From contig NZ_CP026923.1 of assembly GCF_002950575.1 (NCBI RefSeq), forward strand, positions 1,116,001 through 1,180,000: 64,000 nucleotides of DNA. Reading direction: 5' to 3'. Each line of letters opens with the position of its first letter. The stretch's first letter is position 1. This document shows positions 1-8,139 of the stretch, one piece after another. The stretch is from Pontimonas salivibrio (GTDB taxonomy: Bacteria > Actinomycetota > Actinomycetes > Actinomycetales > Microbacteriaceae). Position numbers and translations under genes: made by a program. Under the pieces are notes generated by a model. The model was not told the DNA's origin. It saw nothing but the letters and a program-made list of their open reading frames with translations, and searched no databases.

Positions 1-673
1 GGGGGTTGTGTTCACTGCCTCGCCAATAGGCCGCCGCGACGCGCGTCAGTGAAAACCCGTTAGAAATGAGCTTCGTGTGGGGCAGGTGCGGACCTCGACA
101 CAGGTCACTCCACACGGTGTCACCAGATTTGGCATCCACGTTGTCATACATGGTGAGCTCACCGGCCCCCACCTCAACGGATTCGTTGTCACCACCCTGG
201 GACGCTTCCGATTTCAGACCAATGAGTTCCAGTTTGTAGGGCTCTGATGCCAGCTCAGCCTTCGCTTCATCGTCGGTGACAACCCGGCGGTGAAACCGCT
301 GCGACTGGTTGACGATTTTCTGCATCGTCTTTTCCAAGGTTTTCAACTCATCGGGAGTAAACGGCTCCTCCACGTCGAAGTCGTAGTAGAAACCGTCGGT
401 AATGGGAGGCCCAATACCGAGTTTTGCTTCCGGCCTGATCTGTTGAACCGCTTGCGCCAACACGTGTGCGGTGGAGTGTCGAAGAATGTCGAGGCCGTCT
501 GGTGAATCAATCTCGACCGGTTCCACAGTGCTGCCGGGAGTCACCGTGGAGTGCAGGTCTCGTAATTCCCCGTCTACCCGGATGGCGACCACTGAAGGGT
601 CAGCAAAAAGTGCATTCCCAGTGGTTTCCTGGTCGACAACAACAGCGCGGGAGGCTTGTGGGGAAGTGTTCAC
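1..673 (-). CDS. thrS: Threonyl-tRNA synthetase, N-terminal part (truncated by window edge)
   Basis: Charges tRNA-Thr with threonine in the cytoplasm. The minus-strand reading frame runs off base 1, so only about 224 N-terminal residues are visible: the start of the TGS-like domain ([11 protein letters not shown]), then the editing domain with its HxxxH metal motif ([10 protein letters not shown]) and the conserved [12 protein letters not shown] and [11 protein letters not shown] blocks. The catalytic core and anticodon-binding domain lie outside. I place the start at a GTG at 673. The only GGAGGT-like site is 25 bases upstream, and an in-frame TTG lies three codons earlier, so the exact start is uncertain. 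The family call is secure. Confidence 0.93.
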   Translation of the reverse strand, partial: MNTSPQASRAVVVDQETTGNALFADPSVVAIRVDGELRDLHSTVTPGSTVEPVEIDSPDGLDILRHSTAHVLAQAVQQIRPEAKLGIGPPITDGFYYDFDVEEPFTPDELKTLEKTMQKIVNQSQRFHRRVVTDDEAKAELASEPYKLELIGLKSEASQGGDNESVEVGAGELTMYDNVDAKSGDTVWSDLCRGPHLPHTKLISNGFSLTRVAAAYWRGSEHNP

Positions 674-709
674 GACACCCAAACTTTCTTTAAAGAGGAC
701 CTCCCCAGC

Positions 710-928
710 CTACTTCGAGTCGCGACCCTTCCCTTTTTCACCGCGAGCCGAATACACCAAACCGAACACACCCCAACCGACAAGGAAAATGGTGGCCACC
801 CACGCCAAAAGGGTGTCTTGCTCAAAGGCCGGTTGAACAATCACCGCCCACAGCGCCAGAGACAGCAAAGCGGTGATAACAAAAGGGTTTTTCATGGTCG
901 GTCCAGTATAGGTTGCCCCACTCTTCAT
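710..928 (-). CDS. Small two-helix membrane protein
   Basis: A 72-residue protein with two hydrophobic segments (about residues 15-32 and 41-59) and a basic, charged C-terminus (ARGEKGKGRDSK). Its ATG overlaps the stop of the upstream lipoprotein gene as ATGA, which favours this start by translational coupling. An alternative internal ATG at 895 (MKNPFVITALL) would give a 61-residue protein. I do not recognise the family. The coupling suggests that it works with the lipoprotein at the cell membrane, which is inference. Confidence 0.6.
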   Translation of the reverse strand: MKSGATYTGPTMKNPFVITALLSLALWAVIVQPAFEQDTLLAWVATIFLVGWGVFGLVYSARGEKGKGRDSK

Positions 929-1401
929 GGGGAGGGTGCGAGAGCAACCGAAAGAACATGAGCCTCGATAGCCAAAGACCGTGCCCGCTCAAACTCCCCC
1001 GGATCAAAAGCCTCCTGCAGCTCTAGACCCACCGCCGTAAGGACACGAACGTTGTCTTCGGTAGTGCGCTCGGCCACATCCACACGAACCTGCTCCAGCA
1101 GTTGCGTGGTGGACCGATCGGCTAAGGGCCCAGCTTCCCCCGTCGCTAACCGATCCATCCGGGAGACGATGGTGAGTGACAGCTCAGGGAGGTCCTCCCA
1201 CTGCGCACGCTCGACCTGGCCGTTGAGGCGACGAATGTCTTGCCAGGCAAGGTCATAATTTCGCTCCCGGTCGTCCGCATTCACCGCAGACTGCACGCCA
1301 GGCGGCACGAGCGCGGGATTAGATTGACAGCCCGCGACCAGCACAACAAAAACGACCAGCAGAAGGGCACTCGCCCAGCCCGACCAGCACACCCGTTTCA
1401 C
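925..1401 (-). CDS. Predicted lipoprotein of unknown function
   Basis: A 158-residue protein beginning with a lipoprotein signal peptide: charged MKR, hydrophobic stretch, then a lipobox ending LVAGC at Cys25. The mature part is hydrophilic and probably helical, with no domain I recognise. The start is a GTG preceded by TACACT seven bases upstream, fitting a leaderless transcript. The next gene overlaps its stop by four bases, so the two form a two-gene unit. Lipid-anchored on the outer face of the membrane by inference. Confidence 0.7.
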   Translation of the reverse strand: MKRVCWSGWASALLLVVFVVLVAGCQSNPALVPPGVQSAVNADDRERNYDLAWQDIRRLNGQVERAQWEDLPELSLTIVSRMDRLATGEAGPLADRSTTQLLEQVRVDVAERTTEDNVRVLTAVGLELQEAFDPGEFERARSLAIEAHVLSVALAPSP

Positions 1402-1408
1402 AGCGTCG

Positions 1409-1414
1409 AGTGTA
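1409..1414 (-). promoter_or_regulatory. Leaderless -10 box of the lipoprotein gene
   Basis: Minus-strand TACACT lies 7 bases before the GTG at 1401. The spacing predicts that transcription starts at or next to the start codon. Confidence 0.5.
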
Positions 1415-1464
1415 TGAGCAGAAGCCGTGGAAGCCGTGTGGAAACCTGAACCAAAACCACGGCT

Positions 1465-2364
1465 TCACTCGCTACTGAGACTGATGAGACCTTTCCAGTA
1501 GAGGCCGCCCCTTGGCACCAACCTCGACACGGCATCAAAGAACGTCGTATCTCCGCGAACCTGGCCGACTAGGTCCGCCACCACGGCGATGACGCCCCAG
1601 GGAGTGTTCTCATAGTTGGCAGCGACTAGTTCCTCGTCAATCAACTTGGGGAACATCCGGGGTACGTCCTGCCGAACCCGACTGTTCCAGACACGGCTGT
1701 GGTGGGCGCACCTGTTTCTGAATACCGTTACGGAGCGAAGATTCGTGCGAAAGTGGGCGGGGCTAGAGTAGCCGAATCGCTGGGCGATTCGGCTACGGAT
1801 GTCCTCGCTATCAAGGAGTCCGAACATTCGTGAGAGTACCCCGAACGACAGGGCCTCAACAGCAACCCAGAGCGGGATCCCCTTGGGGCTCTCAGTCCTG
1901 TGATGCACCACGTGTGCCTCTTTAGAACGATTGATATCGGCCCAAAGGTCTGCCAATAGCTTGTCTCTTAGCAGAGCACCCGTCTTGTCGTAGCTCTCTC
2001 TGTAGCTGGACGCCTGAAGGTACGCCGTACCCGGGCCACCAATCGCGCAAGTGTGCGCGATAAGTATTGTGCGGAGCGCGATCTCTATTTCCGCCAATCC
2101 CTCCAAGAGCAGGTTCCGCAGTTCCGCGTCATGCTGGTGCAAATCGAACACCTTGGCAAAGTCCACACCTGGTTGAAAGTTATTGCCGCCCTTGGCCGGA
2201 TTTACCTGAAAATAACGGGAGTAACCCGACAGCCGAAAATACCCAATGCCCAAGAGTGCCCTCGGCAGTAGGGACTGAGAATCGTGGAGGCCTCGTGAGC
2301 TCAGCATCGCTATTTGATCCGGGATCGACAGCGAAGTGTTCCTCACGCCCGGACAGTAACCCAA
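1465..2364 (-). CDS. Abi family abortive-infection protein (Abi_2, AbiD/AbiF-like)
   Basis: A 299-residue protein matching the Abi_2 family: the N-terminal LSIPDQIAMLSSRGL block, IGYFRLSGYSRYF, and the ELRNLLLEGLAEIEIALRT helix. Near residues 215-227 it carries FRNRCAHHSRVWN, the R-x4-H signature of HEPN nucleases (R216, H221). Family members block phage growth, probably by cleaving RNA. No partner gene is present; it sits alone between a lipoprotein unit and a tRNA gene. The 2364 start is a TTG inside the T-run of a terminator-like hairpin; a GTG at 2346 (VRNTSLS) is an equal or better start. The solitary position suggests horizontal acquisition. Confidence 0.85.
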   Translation of the reverse strand: MGYCPGVRNTSLSIPDQIAMLSSRGLHDSQSLLPRALLGIGYFRLSGYSRYFQVNPAKGGNNFQPGVDFAKVFDLHQHDAELRNLLLEGLAEIEIALRTILIAHTCAIGGPGTAYLQASSYRESYDKTGALLRDKLLADLWADINRSKEAHVVHHRTESPKGIPLWVAVEALSFGVLSRMFGLLDSEDIRSRIAQRFGYSSPAHFRTNLRSVTVFRNRCAHHSRVWNSRVRQDVPRMFPKLIDEELVAANYENTPWGVIAVVADLVGQVRGDTTFFDAVSRLVPRGGLYWKGLISLSSE

Positions 2365-2410
2365 AAAAAGGCCCCCCGACCGGCCGCCATAAGCGACCCC
2401 CGGGGGGAAC
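2363..2410 (-). terminator. Terminator-like GC-rich hairpin between tRNA-Val(CAC) and abi
   Basis: On the minus strand a C-rich/G-rich stem (CCCCCCGGGGG near 2400, GTCGGGGGGCC near 2375) is followed by seven T residues at 2363-2369. It would end transcripts from the tRNA gene and lies immediately before the abi start. Confidence 0.5.
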
Positions 2411-2591
2411 TATTGTGGACAACGTATCAGACGATGTCGGCCTGCGACGTGCCTCACGTATTTTGCCCGGGTAGACGGTTCGGTGCCGCATTTCGTAATG
2501 CCCGCGTGATCCTGCACCGCTCACGCTACGGGCCGAGCACTCCCGACGAACCATTGGGCTGGGGGTACCAGGAGAAATCTGACCGAGATGG

Positions 2592-2663
2592 TGGGCGATA
2601 CTGGGTTCGAACCAGTGACCTCTTCCGTGTGAAGGAAGCGCGCTACCACTGCGCCAATCGCCC
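2592..2663 (-). tRNA. tRNA-Val (anticodon CAC)
   Basis: 72-base cloverleaf: acceptor stem GGGCGAT/ATCGCCC, anticodon stem CTTCC/GGAAG with loop TTCACAC (anticodon CAC), T arm with GGTTCGAACC, discriminator A. Reads GTG codons. It is almost identical to tRNA-Val(GAC) at 3061 but on the opposite strand; the two differ at only three positions. Confidence 0.95.
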
Positions 2664-2855
2664 GTCGCTCTCATTGTGCCACAGGCGGGGCTGCTCGCGT
2701 GCTGGCGCTCTCATCGAGGCGCACGGGAGAACCCCTTGTCCCTTCGTCCTCACGGGATTCGCCAGGGTTCAAAGCAACCATTTCGTTGTGGGCGCGCCGT
2801 GTTTGTCTCTGGGCCCAGAAATCAGCTATTGTGGGCTCCACGCGAAAGCGTAAGT

Positions 2856-2927
2856 GCGGATGTGGCGCAGTGGTAGCGCATCACCTTGCCAAGGTGAGGG
2901 TCGCGAGTTCGAATCTCGTCATCCGCT
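2856..2927 (+). tRNA. tRNA-Gly (anticodon GCC)
   Basis: 72-base cloverleaf with acceptor GCGGATG/CATCCGC, anticodon loop TTGCCAA between CACC and GGTG (anticodon GCC), T loop GTTCGAATC and discriminator T. First of three plus-strand tRNA genes. Confidence 0.95.
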
Positions 2928-2963
2928 CGGATTCGATACACAGGCGGAAGGAATCCACGGTAC

Positions 2964-3034
2964 GGTGGCGTGGCCGAGAGGCGAGGCAGCGGCCTGCAAA
3001 GCCGTCTACACGGGTTCGAATCCCGTCGCCACCT
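2964..3034 (+). tRNA. tRNA-Cys (anticodon GCA)
   Basis: 71-base cloverleaf with acceptor GGTGGCG/CGCCACC, anticodon loop CTGCAAA (anticodon GCA), T arm CGGGTTCGAATCCCG and discriminator T, which is usual for tRNA-Cys. Lies 36 bases after tRNA-Gly and probably shares its transcript. Confidence 0.95.
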
Positions 3035-3060
3035 CGTAAGAGGTGACACAACTTAATTAC

Positions 3061-3132
3061 GGGCGATTGGCGCAGCGGTAGCGCGCTTCCCTGACACGGA
3101 AGAGGTCACTGGTTCGAACCCAGTATCGCCCA
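3061..3132 (+). tRNA. tRNA-Val (anticodon GAC)
   Basis: 72-base cloverleaf with acceptor GGGCGAT/ATCGCCC and anticodon loop CTGACAC (anticodon GAC). An encoded CCA follows at 3133-3135. Near-identical inverted copy of tRNA-Val(CAC) at 2592-2663. Confidence 0.95.
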
Positions 3133-3155
3133 CCACAACACCCTCTCGGTAGTGG

Positions 3156-3296
3156 TCAAAACAGGTCGATGATTTGTGGGCCTGCCACCACAACAATCAT
3201 CAATATCGCTACTACCCAACCAACAATGCGCCAGTTCGTTACCAGGCGCCTGGAGGCCTCTGGTGAGCGTCCTTCTGAATTGGGGTTATCGCTCAT
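3156..3296 (-). CDS. 46-residue single-helix membrane protein at the end of the PTS operon
   Basis: A short reading frame whose ATG overlaps the ptsI stop as ATGA. It starts MSDNPNSEGRSPEASRRL, a polar positively charged N-terminus, followed by one hydrophobic helix (about residues 24-41, IVGWVVAILMIVVVAG) and the end QIIDLF. The tidy coupling and clean membrane segment argue that it is real. Topology by the positive-inside rule: N-terminus in the cytoplasm. I know no described family. Last gene of the PTS operon, so it may act with Enzyme I, HPr or EIIC; that is inference only. Confidence 0.6.
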   Translation of the reverse strand: MSDNPNSEGRSPEASRRLVTNWRIVGWVVAILMIVVVAGPQIIDLF

Positions 3297-4912
3297 TGAC
3301 TCACACTGGCCAGGGCATCAGTGGCAACGTCCCGGGCGCGGTTCGCCGACGTTTCAGCGACGACCGCGCGGGCAATGTCTTGTGCTTGGGCTTTAGTGAG
3401 CGAGCTCAGTGCGTCCCGAACTGCCGCCACCGCGGAGGGTGCAGCGCTCACTGAGGACACACCAAGACCCGCAAGGACGATGGCCAATAGCGGGTCGGAG
3501 CCGGCTTCACCACAGACTCCCACCGGAATAACTGCGGGAGCGGCGTGTTGAACGATGGTGTCGATAGTGCGAAGCAATCCGGGTTGCCAGGGATCGACTA
3601 GGCCACCCATGGCCGGGTGTTGCCGGTCAGCGGCGAAGAGGTATTGTGAGAGGTCGTTGGAGCCGATACTCACAAAATCGACGATGCCTGCCAGATCCGG
3701 AATCATCGGCACAATGGCGGGGGTTTCGACCATGATTCCCACCTCCGGAAGACCGGCCTTCTTCGCCATCTCCCGAAATTCCGTTGCTTCTTCCACGGTG
3801 GAAATCATGGGGGCCATCACTTGCACGTGTCGCCCAGTCGCGTCAATCGCCGCTTTGATGGCGAGGAGTTGGTCTTCTTGAAACTCGGGGTGGGCGCGTC
3901 CTAAGCGGAATCCCCGAACGCCCAGTGCAGGGTTTTCTTCGCTCTTTCCGGGGAGGAAGGCCACAGGTTTGTCGCTGCCCGCATCGATTGTCCGGACAAT
4001 AATGGTGCCCGCAGGGGCCACCCGAAAAACCTCAGCAAGCTCAGACGCCTGCTCCGTCATTGTGGGTTGGCTCTGCCGGTCGAGGTAGAGCACTTCGGTG
4101 CGAAATAATCCGATTCCGCGAGCGAGCGTGTCAGCCGCTGCCTGCGCATCGGCAAGGGAGCCAATATTGGCCCTGACCGTCACTAGAGGCTCATCGAGGG
4201 TGGGAATAAAGCTAATCGGCACCGTGGCGACACTGAGGTCAGCGCCCTCGACCACTCGGTGGCCTGCCGGGTCCACTAACACCCACTCCCCGTCGGGCAA
4301 TTCCATCGCCCCTGTCACGCTCACCACGGCCGGGATATTGCGCGCCCGGCAAATAATGGCGGTGTGACTGGTGGGGCCACCCAACTCGGTCACCACTCCC
4401 ACCACACTGTTCGTGAATTGTGCGGTATCCAGCGGCGTCAAGTCTTCGGCAACCACAACCCACTCCCCCGTGTGGGGAATGGTGGTGGTTGCGTCGAGTC
4501 CTCGAAGGTGAGTCGAAATCGAGCGCGCTATGCCACGCAGATCCCCGACACGGGATTGAAAATCTTCATCATCGCCCATGAGGGCATTGAGGTCATCGAG
4601 TGCTCCAAAGAGAGCCGAGGCAGCATCCAGGCCTCGTTCCAGGTGGGGGGTCGCCATCGTGATGAGTTCATCATCTTCGATCACCATGAGCAGGGCATCC
4701 AGGATGGCGGCGGTGTCCGGGTCGGACCCTTCGACCTGTGCCCGCACGTCATCGCCAGCCTGCGCGATGGCACTGCGCAACGCCGCGATTTCTTGGTCGA
4801 CGCCCAAGGAGGAGGTGCGTGTCTCTTCGACTCGAGGATCTCGCGTGAACCGCAGAACCTGGCCGGTCGCTGCCTCTCGACCGATTCCAATACCTGAGAG
4901 CGACCGGCTCAT
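3293..4912 (-). CDS. ptsI: PTS Enzyme I (phosphoenolpyruvate-protein phosphotransferase)
   Basis: Takes phosphate from phosphoenolpyruvate and passes it to HPr; cytoplasmic. At 539 residues it is slightly shorter than the usual 570-575. Visible motifs: the phosphohistidine site GGPTSHTAIICR (His183), the PEP-binding barrel with GTIIVRTIDAGSDKP, GVRGFRLGRAHPEF and SIGSNDLSQYLFAADR, and the C-terminal active-site cysteine in PVGVCGEAG. It starts 3 bases after ptsH and its stop overlaps a small membrane-protein gene. Sharing an operon with a single EII set suggests dedicated general PTS proteins. Confidence 0.97.
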   Translation of the reverse strand: MSRSLSGIGIGREAATGQVLRFTRDPRVEETRTSSLGVDQEIAALRSAIAQAGDDVRAQVEGSDPDTAAILDALLMVIEDDELITMATPHLERGLDAASALFGALDDLNALMGDDEDFQSRVGDLRGIARSISTHLRGLDATTTIPHTGEWVVVAEDLTPLDTAQFTNSVVGVVTELGGPTSHTAIICRARNIPAVVSVTGAMELPDGEWVLVDPAGHRVVEGADLSVATVPISFIPTLDEPLVTVRANIGSLADAQAAADTLARGIGLFRTEVLYLDRQSQPTMTEQASELAEVFRVAPAGTIIVRTIDAGSDKPVAFLPGKSEENPALGVRGFRLGRAHPEFQEDQLLAIKAAIDATGRHVQVMAPMISTVEEATEFREMAKKAGLPEVGIMVETPAIVPMIPDLAGIVDFVSIGSNDLSQYLFAADRQHPAMGGLVDPWQPGLLRTIDTIVQHAAPAVIPVGVCGEAGSDPLLAIVLAGLGVSSVSAAPSAVAAVRDALSSLTKAQAQDIARAVVAETSANRARDVATDALASVSQ

Positions 4913-4915
4913 CGT

Positions 4916-5191
4916 TTACGGCGCTTCGGCGTTAATGGCCTCAGCCAGAGCAACAGCTAATGTCTCGGCGTCGGCACCTTCAGCGGGGATTACCAGTTCT
5001 AGCTGTTCACCGCTTTTGACCTTCATGGCAAGAAGCCTAAGAGGTGAGTTGGCCACCACACCCTCTTCGCCGGGCCGACGCACCACGACATCGAGACCGG
5101 AGGCTTTCACCTGCGCGACTACTTGGCCAACCGGACGGGCGTGGAAGCCAATCGGGTCACGCACTTCTACCGGGTGGACATACTCACTCAT
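4916..5191 (-). CDS. ptsH: PTS phosphocarrier protein HPr
   Basis: A 91-residue phosphocarrier between Enzyme I and EIIA. The phosphohistidine motif is GFHARP (His17). A serine at position 49 (NSPLRLLAM) occupies the place of regulatory Ser46, but the surrounding residues differ from the Firmicute KS-[IL]-x-G consensus, so regulatory phosphorylation is unsure. The start codon overlaps the stop of the upstream dehydrogenase gene by four bases. It lies between the sugar-specific genes and ptsI, an arrangement consistent with a single-substrate PTS. Confidence 0.96.
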   Translation of the reverse strand: MSEYVHPVEVRDPIGFHARPVGQVVAQVKASGLDVVVRRPGEEGVVANSPLRLLAMKVKSGEQLELVIPAEGADAETLAVALAEAINAEAP

Positions 5192-6240
5192 GCGCTCTCT
5201 CCTGGGCGAATAACGACCTTGATGGCATCACCGGACGTCACCGCGTGAATCGCCTCTCGTACCTGGTCGAGTGGCAGGCGGTGGGTGATGAGATCGGCGA
5301 CCGGAACAGCGCCACTGGCAATGAGCCCCAGGGCCTCGCGGTTTTGGGCCGGACTGGACCCATTGGCACCGGCAATGATGAGCTCTCGGTAGTGGACGAC
5401 GTTGGAATCCACGGAAATCATGGGCTTATCTTTGGGTAACCCACCAAAGAAGCTCACCCGACCACCGGGTGCGACGATGTCGAGGGCCTGCTCTTGGGCA
5501 GCACCAGAGGGGGCCGCGGTGATGATCACGCTGGGGCCAATTCCGTCTGTTTCGTCCGCCATCACCTGGGCAAGGTCCTCGATGGACATGTCTACTGCCC
5601 GGTCGGCGTGAACTACGGCTTGAGAGAGCTCAAGTCGACCACCATTAATGTCGGCGAGGAAGACTTTGTCGGCTCCGGCAGCCCTGGCAAGACGCACGTG
5701 GAGACAACCGATGGGGCCAGCACCCATCACCAACACGTTGTCGCCCGGTCCCACGTTGACCAGCGATTGGGCGTTTAGTGCACAGGCCAGTGGCTCGGTG
5801 ACGGACGCTTCGTCGTAGCTGACGTGGTCGGGGATGTGGTTCACTCCGTCCGCTTTCAGCACTTCGTGGGGAATGATCATCTCTTCGGCGAACCCGCCCG
5901 GGTATTGATAGCCCATAGATGTTTGATTGATACAAATGCCCATCCGGCCTGCTCGACAGGCCCAGCATTCGCCACAGGGAACGGCGGCAATAACTTGGAC
6001 ACGATCACCGATTGCTAAACCCTGAACGTCTTCGCCCAATTCAATAATTTCTCCGGCAATCTCGTGGCCGATGATTTGGGGTGGTTCTAGTCGCGGGTGT
6101 CCGTGATGAAAAATTTTGGCGTCGGTGCCACACGTCGCGCAGGCGTGCACACGCATTTTCGCTTCGTGGGGGCCCACTTCCGGGGAGGGAACGGTTTCGA
6201 CGCTGAGGTCTTCGGGTCCCCGATAAATGGCGGCTTTCAT
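5188..6240 (-). CDS. Zinc-dependent medium-chain dehydrogenase, probably polyol-phosphate
   Basis: A 350-residue MDR-superfamily alcohol dehydrogenase. The catalytic zinc site is seen in CATCGTDAKIFHHGHPR and GHEIAGEI. The structural-zinc loop has only some cysteines (CGECWACRAGRMGIC). The Rossmann motif is GAGPIGCLHVRLARAAGA, followed by FLADIN, suggesting NAD. The nearest functional types are sorbitol, threonine and galactitol-1-phosphate dehydrogenases. It overlaps EIIA upstream and ptsH downstream, so it most likely oxidises the imported sugar-alcohol phosphate to a ketose phosphate. The expected mannitol partner would be MtlD, from a different family, so the substrate is open. Confidence 0.85.
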   Translation of the reverse strand: MKAAIYRGPEDLSVETVPSPEVGPHEAKMRVHACATCGTDAKIFHHGHPRLEPPQIIGHEIAGEIIELGEDVQGLAIGDRVQVIAAVPCGECWACRAGRMGICINQTSMGYQYPGGFAEEMIIPHEVLKADGVNHIPDHVSYDEASVTEPLACALNAQSLVNVGPGDNVLVMGAGPIGCLHVRLARAAGADKVFLADINGGRLELSQAVVHADRAVDMSIEDLAQVMADETDGIGPSVIITAAPSGAAQEQALDIVAPGGRVSFFGGLPKDKPMISVDSNVVHYRELIIAGANGSSPAQNREALGLIASGAVPVADLITHRLPLDQVREAIHAVTSGDAIKVVIRPGESA

Positions 6241-6677
6241 GATGCGCTCCTTCCAGAAACGAGTAATTCGCGGATTGTGTCCGCGTCGTGAGAAGTCAGC
6301 AGGACAGTCCGGGATTCGTCGTCCATTAACAGCTCTGCAAGATTTCCCAATAACTCCACGTGACCGTCGCCCGCTGAGGCGATTCCCACACAGGCCTGAA
6401 CCTCCTCGTTCATCCAGGTGAAGGGTTGCGTGAATCGAACAAAAACCAGTTGATCAAAGTGCACGTATTGACGCGACTCGTCAGTGCCGTGGGGTATGGC
6501 AAAGCCACCGCCAATTTCTGAGGGAAACACAAGCTCCCGCTCCCACATGGCTTCGGCATACTCCGGGCTGACAGCCCCCAGTGTGACCAGCAGATCGCCG
6601 CAGATGCGCACGGCCTCCTCTCGCGAGGAGGCCGTGGCATCGAGCGTTATACCGGCCGTCTGAAGGAGGTCACCCAT
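6237..6677 (-). CDS. PTS EIIA, mannitol/fructose type
   Basis: A 146-residue cytoplasmic EIIA that receives phosphate from HPr and hands it to EIIB. The active histidine is His63 in GGGFAIPHGTDE, the MtlF-like pattern. I choose the ATG at 6677, which overlaps the EIIB end by 8 bases; a longer frame upstream has no support. Its stop overlaps the dehydrogenase start (ATGA). Standalone EIIA proteins of this type serve mannitol systems in Gram-positive bacteria. Confidence 0.92.
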   Translation of the reverse strand: MGDLLQTAGITLDATASSREEAVRICGDLLVTLGAVSPEYAEAMWERELVFPSEIGGGFAIPHGTDESRQYVHFDQLVFVRFTQPFTWMNEEVQACVGIASAGDGHVELLGNLAELLMDDESRTVLLTSHDADTIRELLVSGRSAS

Positions 6678-6984
6678 CGGTGACGACTCCCCCGCTTTGC
6701 AACGTTCCGACCATTTTCGCGACGTTGAGATCACCGAGGAACATGTCAAAGATGACCACAACGGACTCGGGTACTGCTTGTTTTGCCCGAGCTGACAGAC
6801 CACGGTGCACGAGAACAATCTCGTGTGGTGTGTCCGCGAGTTGGTTGACCGGAGCGTGGGTCACAGTGATTCCTTGCGGTTTCAACTGTTTGGCCAATTG
6901 TTTGGCGACCATGACGCTGGAACCCATACCAGCTTCACAGGCGACCACAATTTGCTTCACGTCAGCAGCCGATATTTCCGCCAT
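6670..6984 (-). CDS. PTS EIIB, mannitol type (separate polypeptide)
   Basis: A 104-residue EIIB. The phosphocysteine is Cys16 in VACEAGMGSSVMVAKQL, the P-loop of mannitol EIIB. It passes phosphate to the sugar during transport. In most mannitol systems EIIB is fused to EIIC, but here the two are separate genes 2 bases apart. Confidence 0.93.
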   Translation of the reverse strand: MAEISAADVKQIVVACEAGMGSSVMVAKQLAKQLKPQGITVTHAPVNQLADTPHEIVLVHRGLSARAKQAVPESVVVIFDMFLGDLNVAKMVGTLQSGGVVTDG

Positions 6985-6986
6985 TG

Positions 6987-8102
6987 TTACTGTCCGCCCG
7001 TTTTCATTGCGGCGCTCTTGGCTTTTGCTGCTTCAAAGTCCGCGTCGGACGCATCCGACTTGGACAGGCGCAGCAAGAACCATGCGACGACGAAAGACAC
7101 CGCGGCAGAGAGGACAATTCCCAGCAGCACACCCAGGTGGTCTCCCTGTGGCGTGACGGCAAGGTAGGCGAAGATTGACCCGGGCGACGGAGTCGCTACC
7201 AGACCTACTCCGGTGACCATGAAGGTCGCCACACCGGTCGCACCACCCAGGATTGCAGCCAGGATGACCTGTGGCTTCATCAGCACGTAAGGGAAGTAGA
7301 TTTCGTGAATACCGCCCAGGAAGTGGATGATGATTGCGCCGGGCGCCGAGCCACGGAGAATTTTGGGTCCGGCAAGCCAGAAGGCCACCAGAATTCCAAG
7401 ACCCGGTCCGGGGTTGGTTTCCAACATGAACAGGATTGATTTGCCCGTTTCTTCGGCTTCCACGACACCCAAGGGGGCCAACACGCCGTGGTTGATGGCG
7501 TTGTTGAGGAAGAGAATCTTGGCGGGCTCGACAATAAGCGATGCGATGGGTAGCAGAGAGTTGTCCACCATCCATTGCACACCATTACCGAGGACAGTGC
7601 TGATTGCGCTCACTGTGGGCCCAATAGCCAGGTAGCCGAGCATGGCGCCCAACATTCCGGAAATACCCAGTGAGAAGTTCCCAATCAGCATCTCGAAGCC
7701 CGGAGGGGTGATCGGGTCGAGAACTTTGTCGATTTGCTTGAGGATCCATGCCAACAGCGGACCAATGATCATAGCGCCGAGGAACATGGGGATGTCGGTT
7801 CCGACGATGACACCGACGGTGGCGATTGAACCAATCACAGCACCGCGCTGACCATGGACGATGCGACCACCCGTGTAACCGATCAGAATCGGCAACAGGT
7901 TGAGGATCATCGGCCCAACCATGCTGGCGAAACTTTCGTTAGGCAACCAGCCGGTGGGGATGAAGAGGGCGGTGAGGAGACCCCAGGCGATGAATGCTCC
8001 GATGTTCGGAATCACCATACCTGCAAGGTTTCCTCCAAGCTTCTGCAGTGAAGCTCGCCAGCCTGTGTGGCTGCCGCCCCCGCTCGGGATGAACTCAGAC
8101 AT
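6987..8102 (-). CDS. mtlA: PTS EIIC, mannitol-type permease
   Basis: A 371-residue membrane transport domain of the mannitol EIIC family, with motifs GRIVHGQRGAVIGSIATVG, GTDIPMFLGAMIIGPL, FLNNAINHGVLAPLG and HFLGGIHEIYFPYV. It carries and phosphorylates a hexitol across the membrane together with EIIB. The ATG at 8102 follows a GGAAGG ribosome site 8 bases upstream, so the longer frame is rejected. The C-terminus is a short charged tail where EIIB would be fused in MtlA. Mannitol is the default substrate, but the dehydrogenase and kinase in the locus leave other polyols possible. Confidence 0.92.
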   Translation of the reverse strand: MSEFIPSGGGSHTGWRASLQKLGGNLAGMVIPNIGAFIAWGLLTALFIPTGWLPNESFASMVGPMILNLLPILIGYTGGRIVHGQRGAVIGSIATVGVIVGTDIPMFLGAMIIGPLLAWILKQIDKVLDPITPPGFEMLIGNFSLGISGMLGAMLGYLAIGPTVSAISTVLGNGVQWMVDNSLLPIASLIVEPAKILFLNNAINHGVLAPLGVVEAEETGKSILFMLETNPGPGLGILVAFWLAGPKILRGSAPGAIIIHFLGGIHEIYFPYVLMKPQVILAAILGGATGVATFMVTGVGLVATPSPGSIFAYLAVTPQGDHLGVLLGIVLSAAVSFVVAWFLLRLSKSDASDADFEAAKAKSAAMKTGGQ

Positions 8103-8139
8103 AAACTGAACCTTCCGTTGGGGGATAAGGAGTCCCACC

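Noticed and set aside
2180-2674. 164-codon frame across tRNA-Val(CAC) and the terminator region
   Set aside because: It runs through a tRNA gene and overlaps the Abi gene; no domain or initiation signal.
4364-5213. Plus-strand frames of 177 and 211 codons opposite ptsI and ptsH
   Set aside because: Antisense to clear PTS genes with active-site motifs; shadows only.
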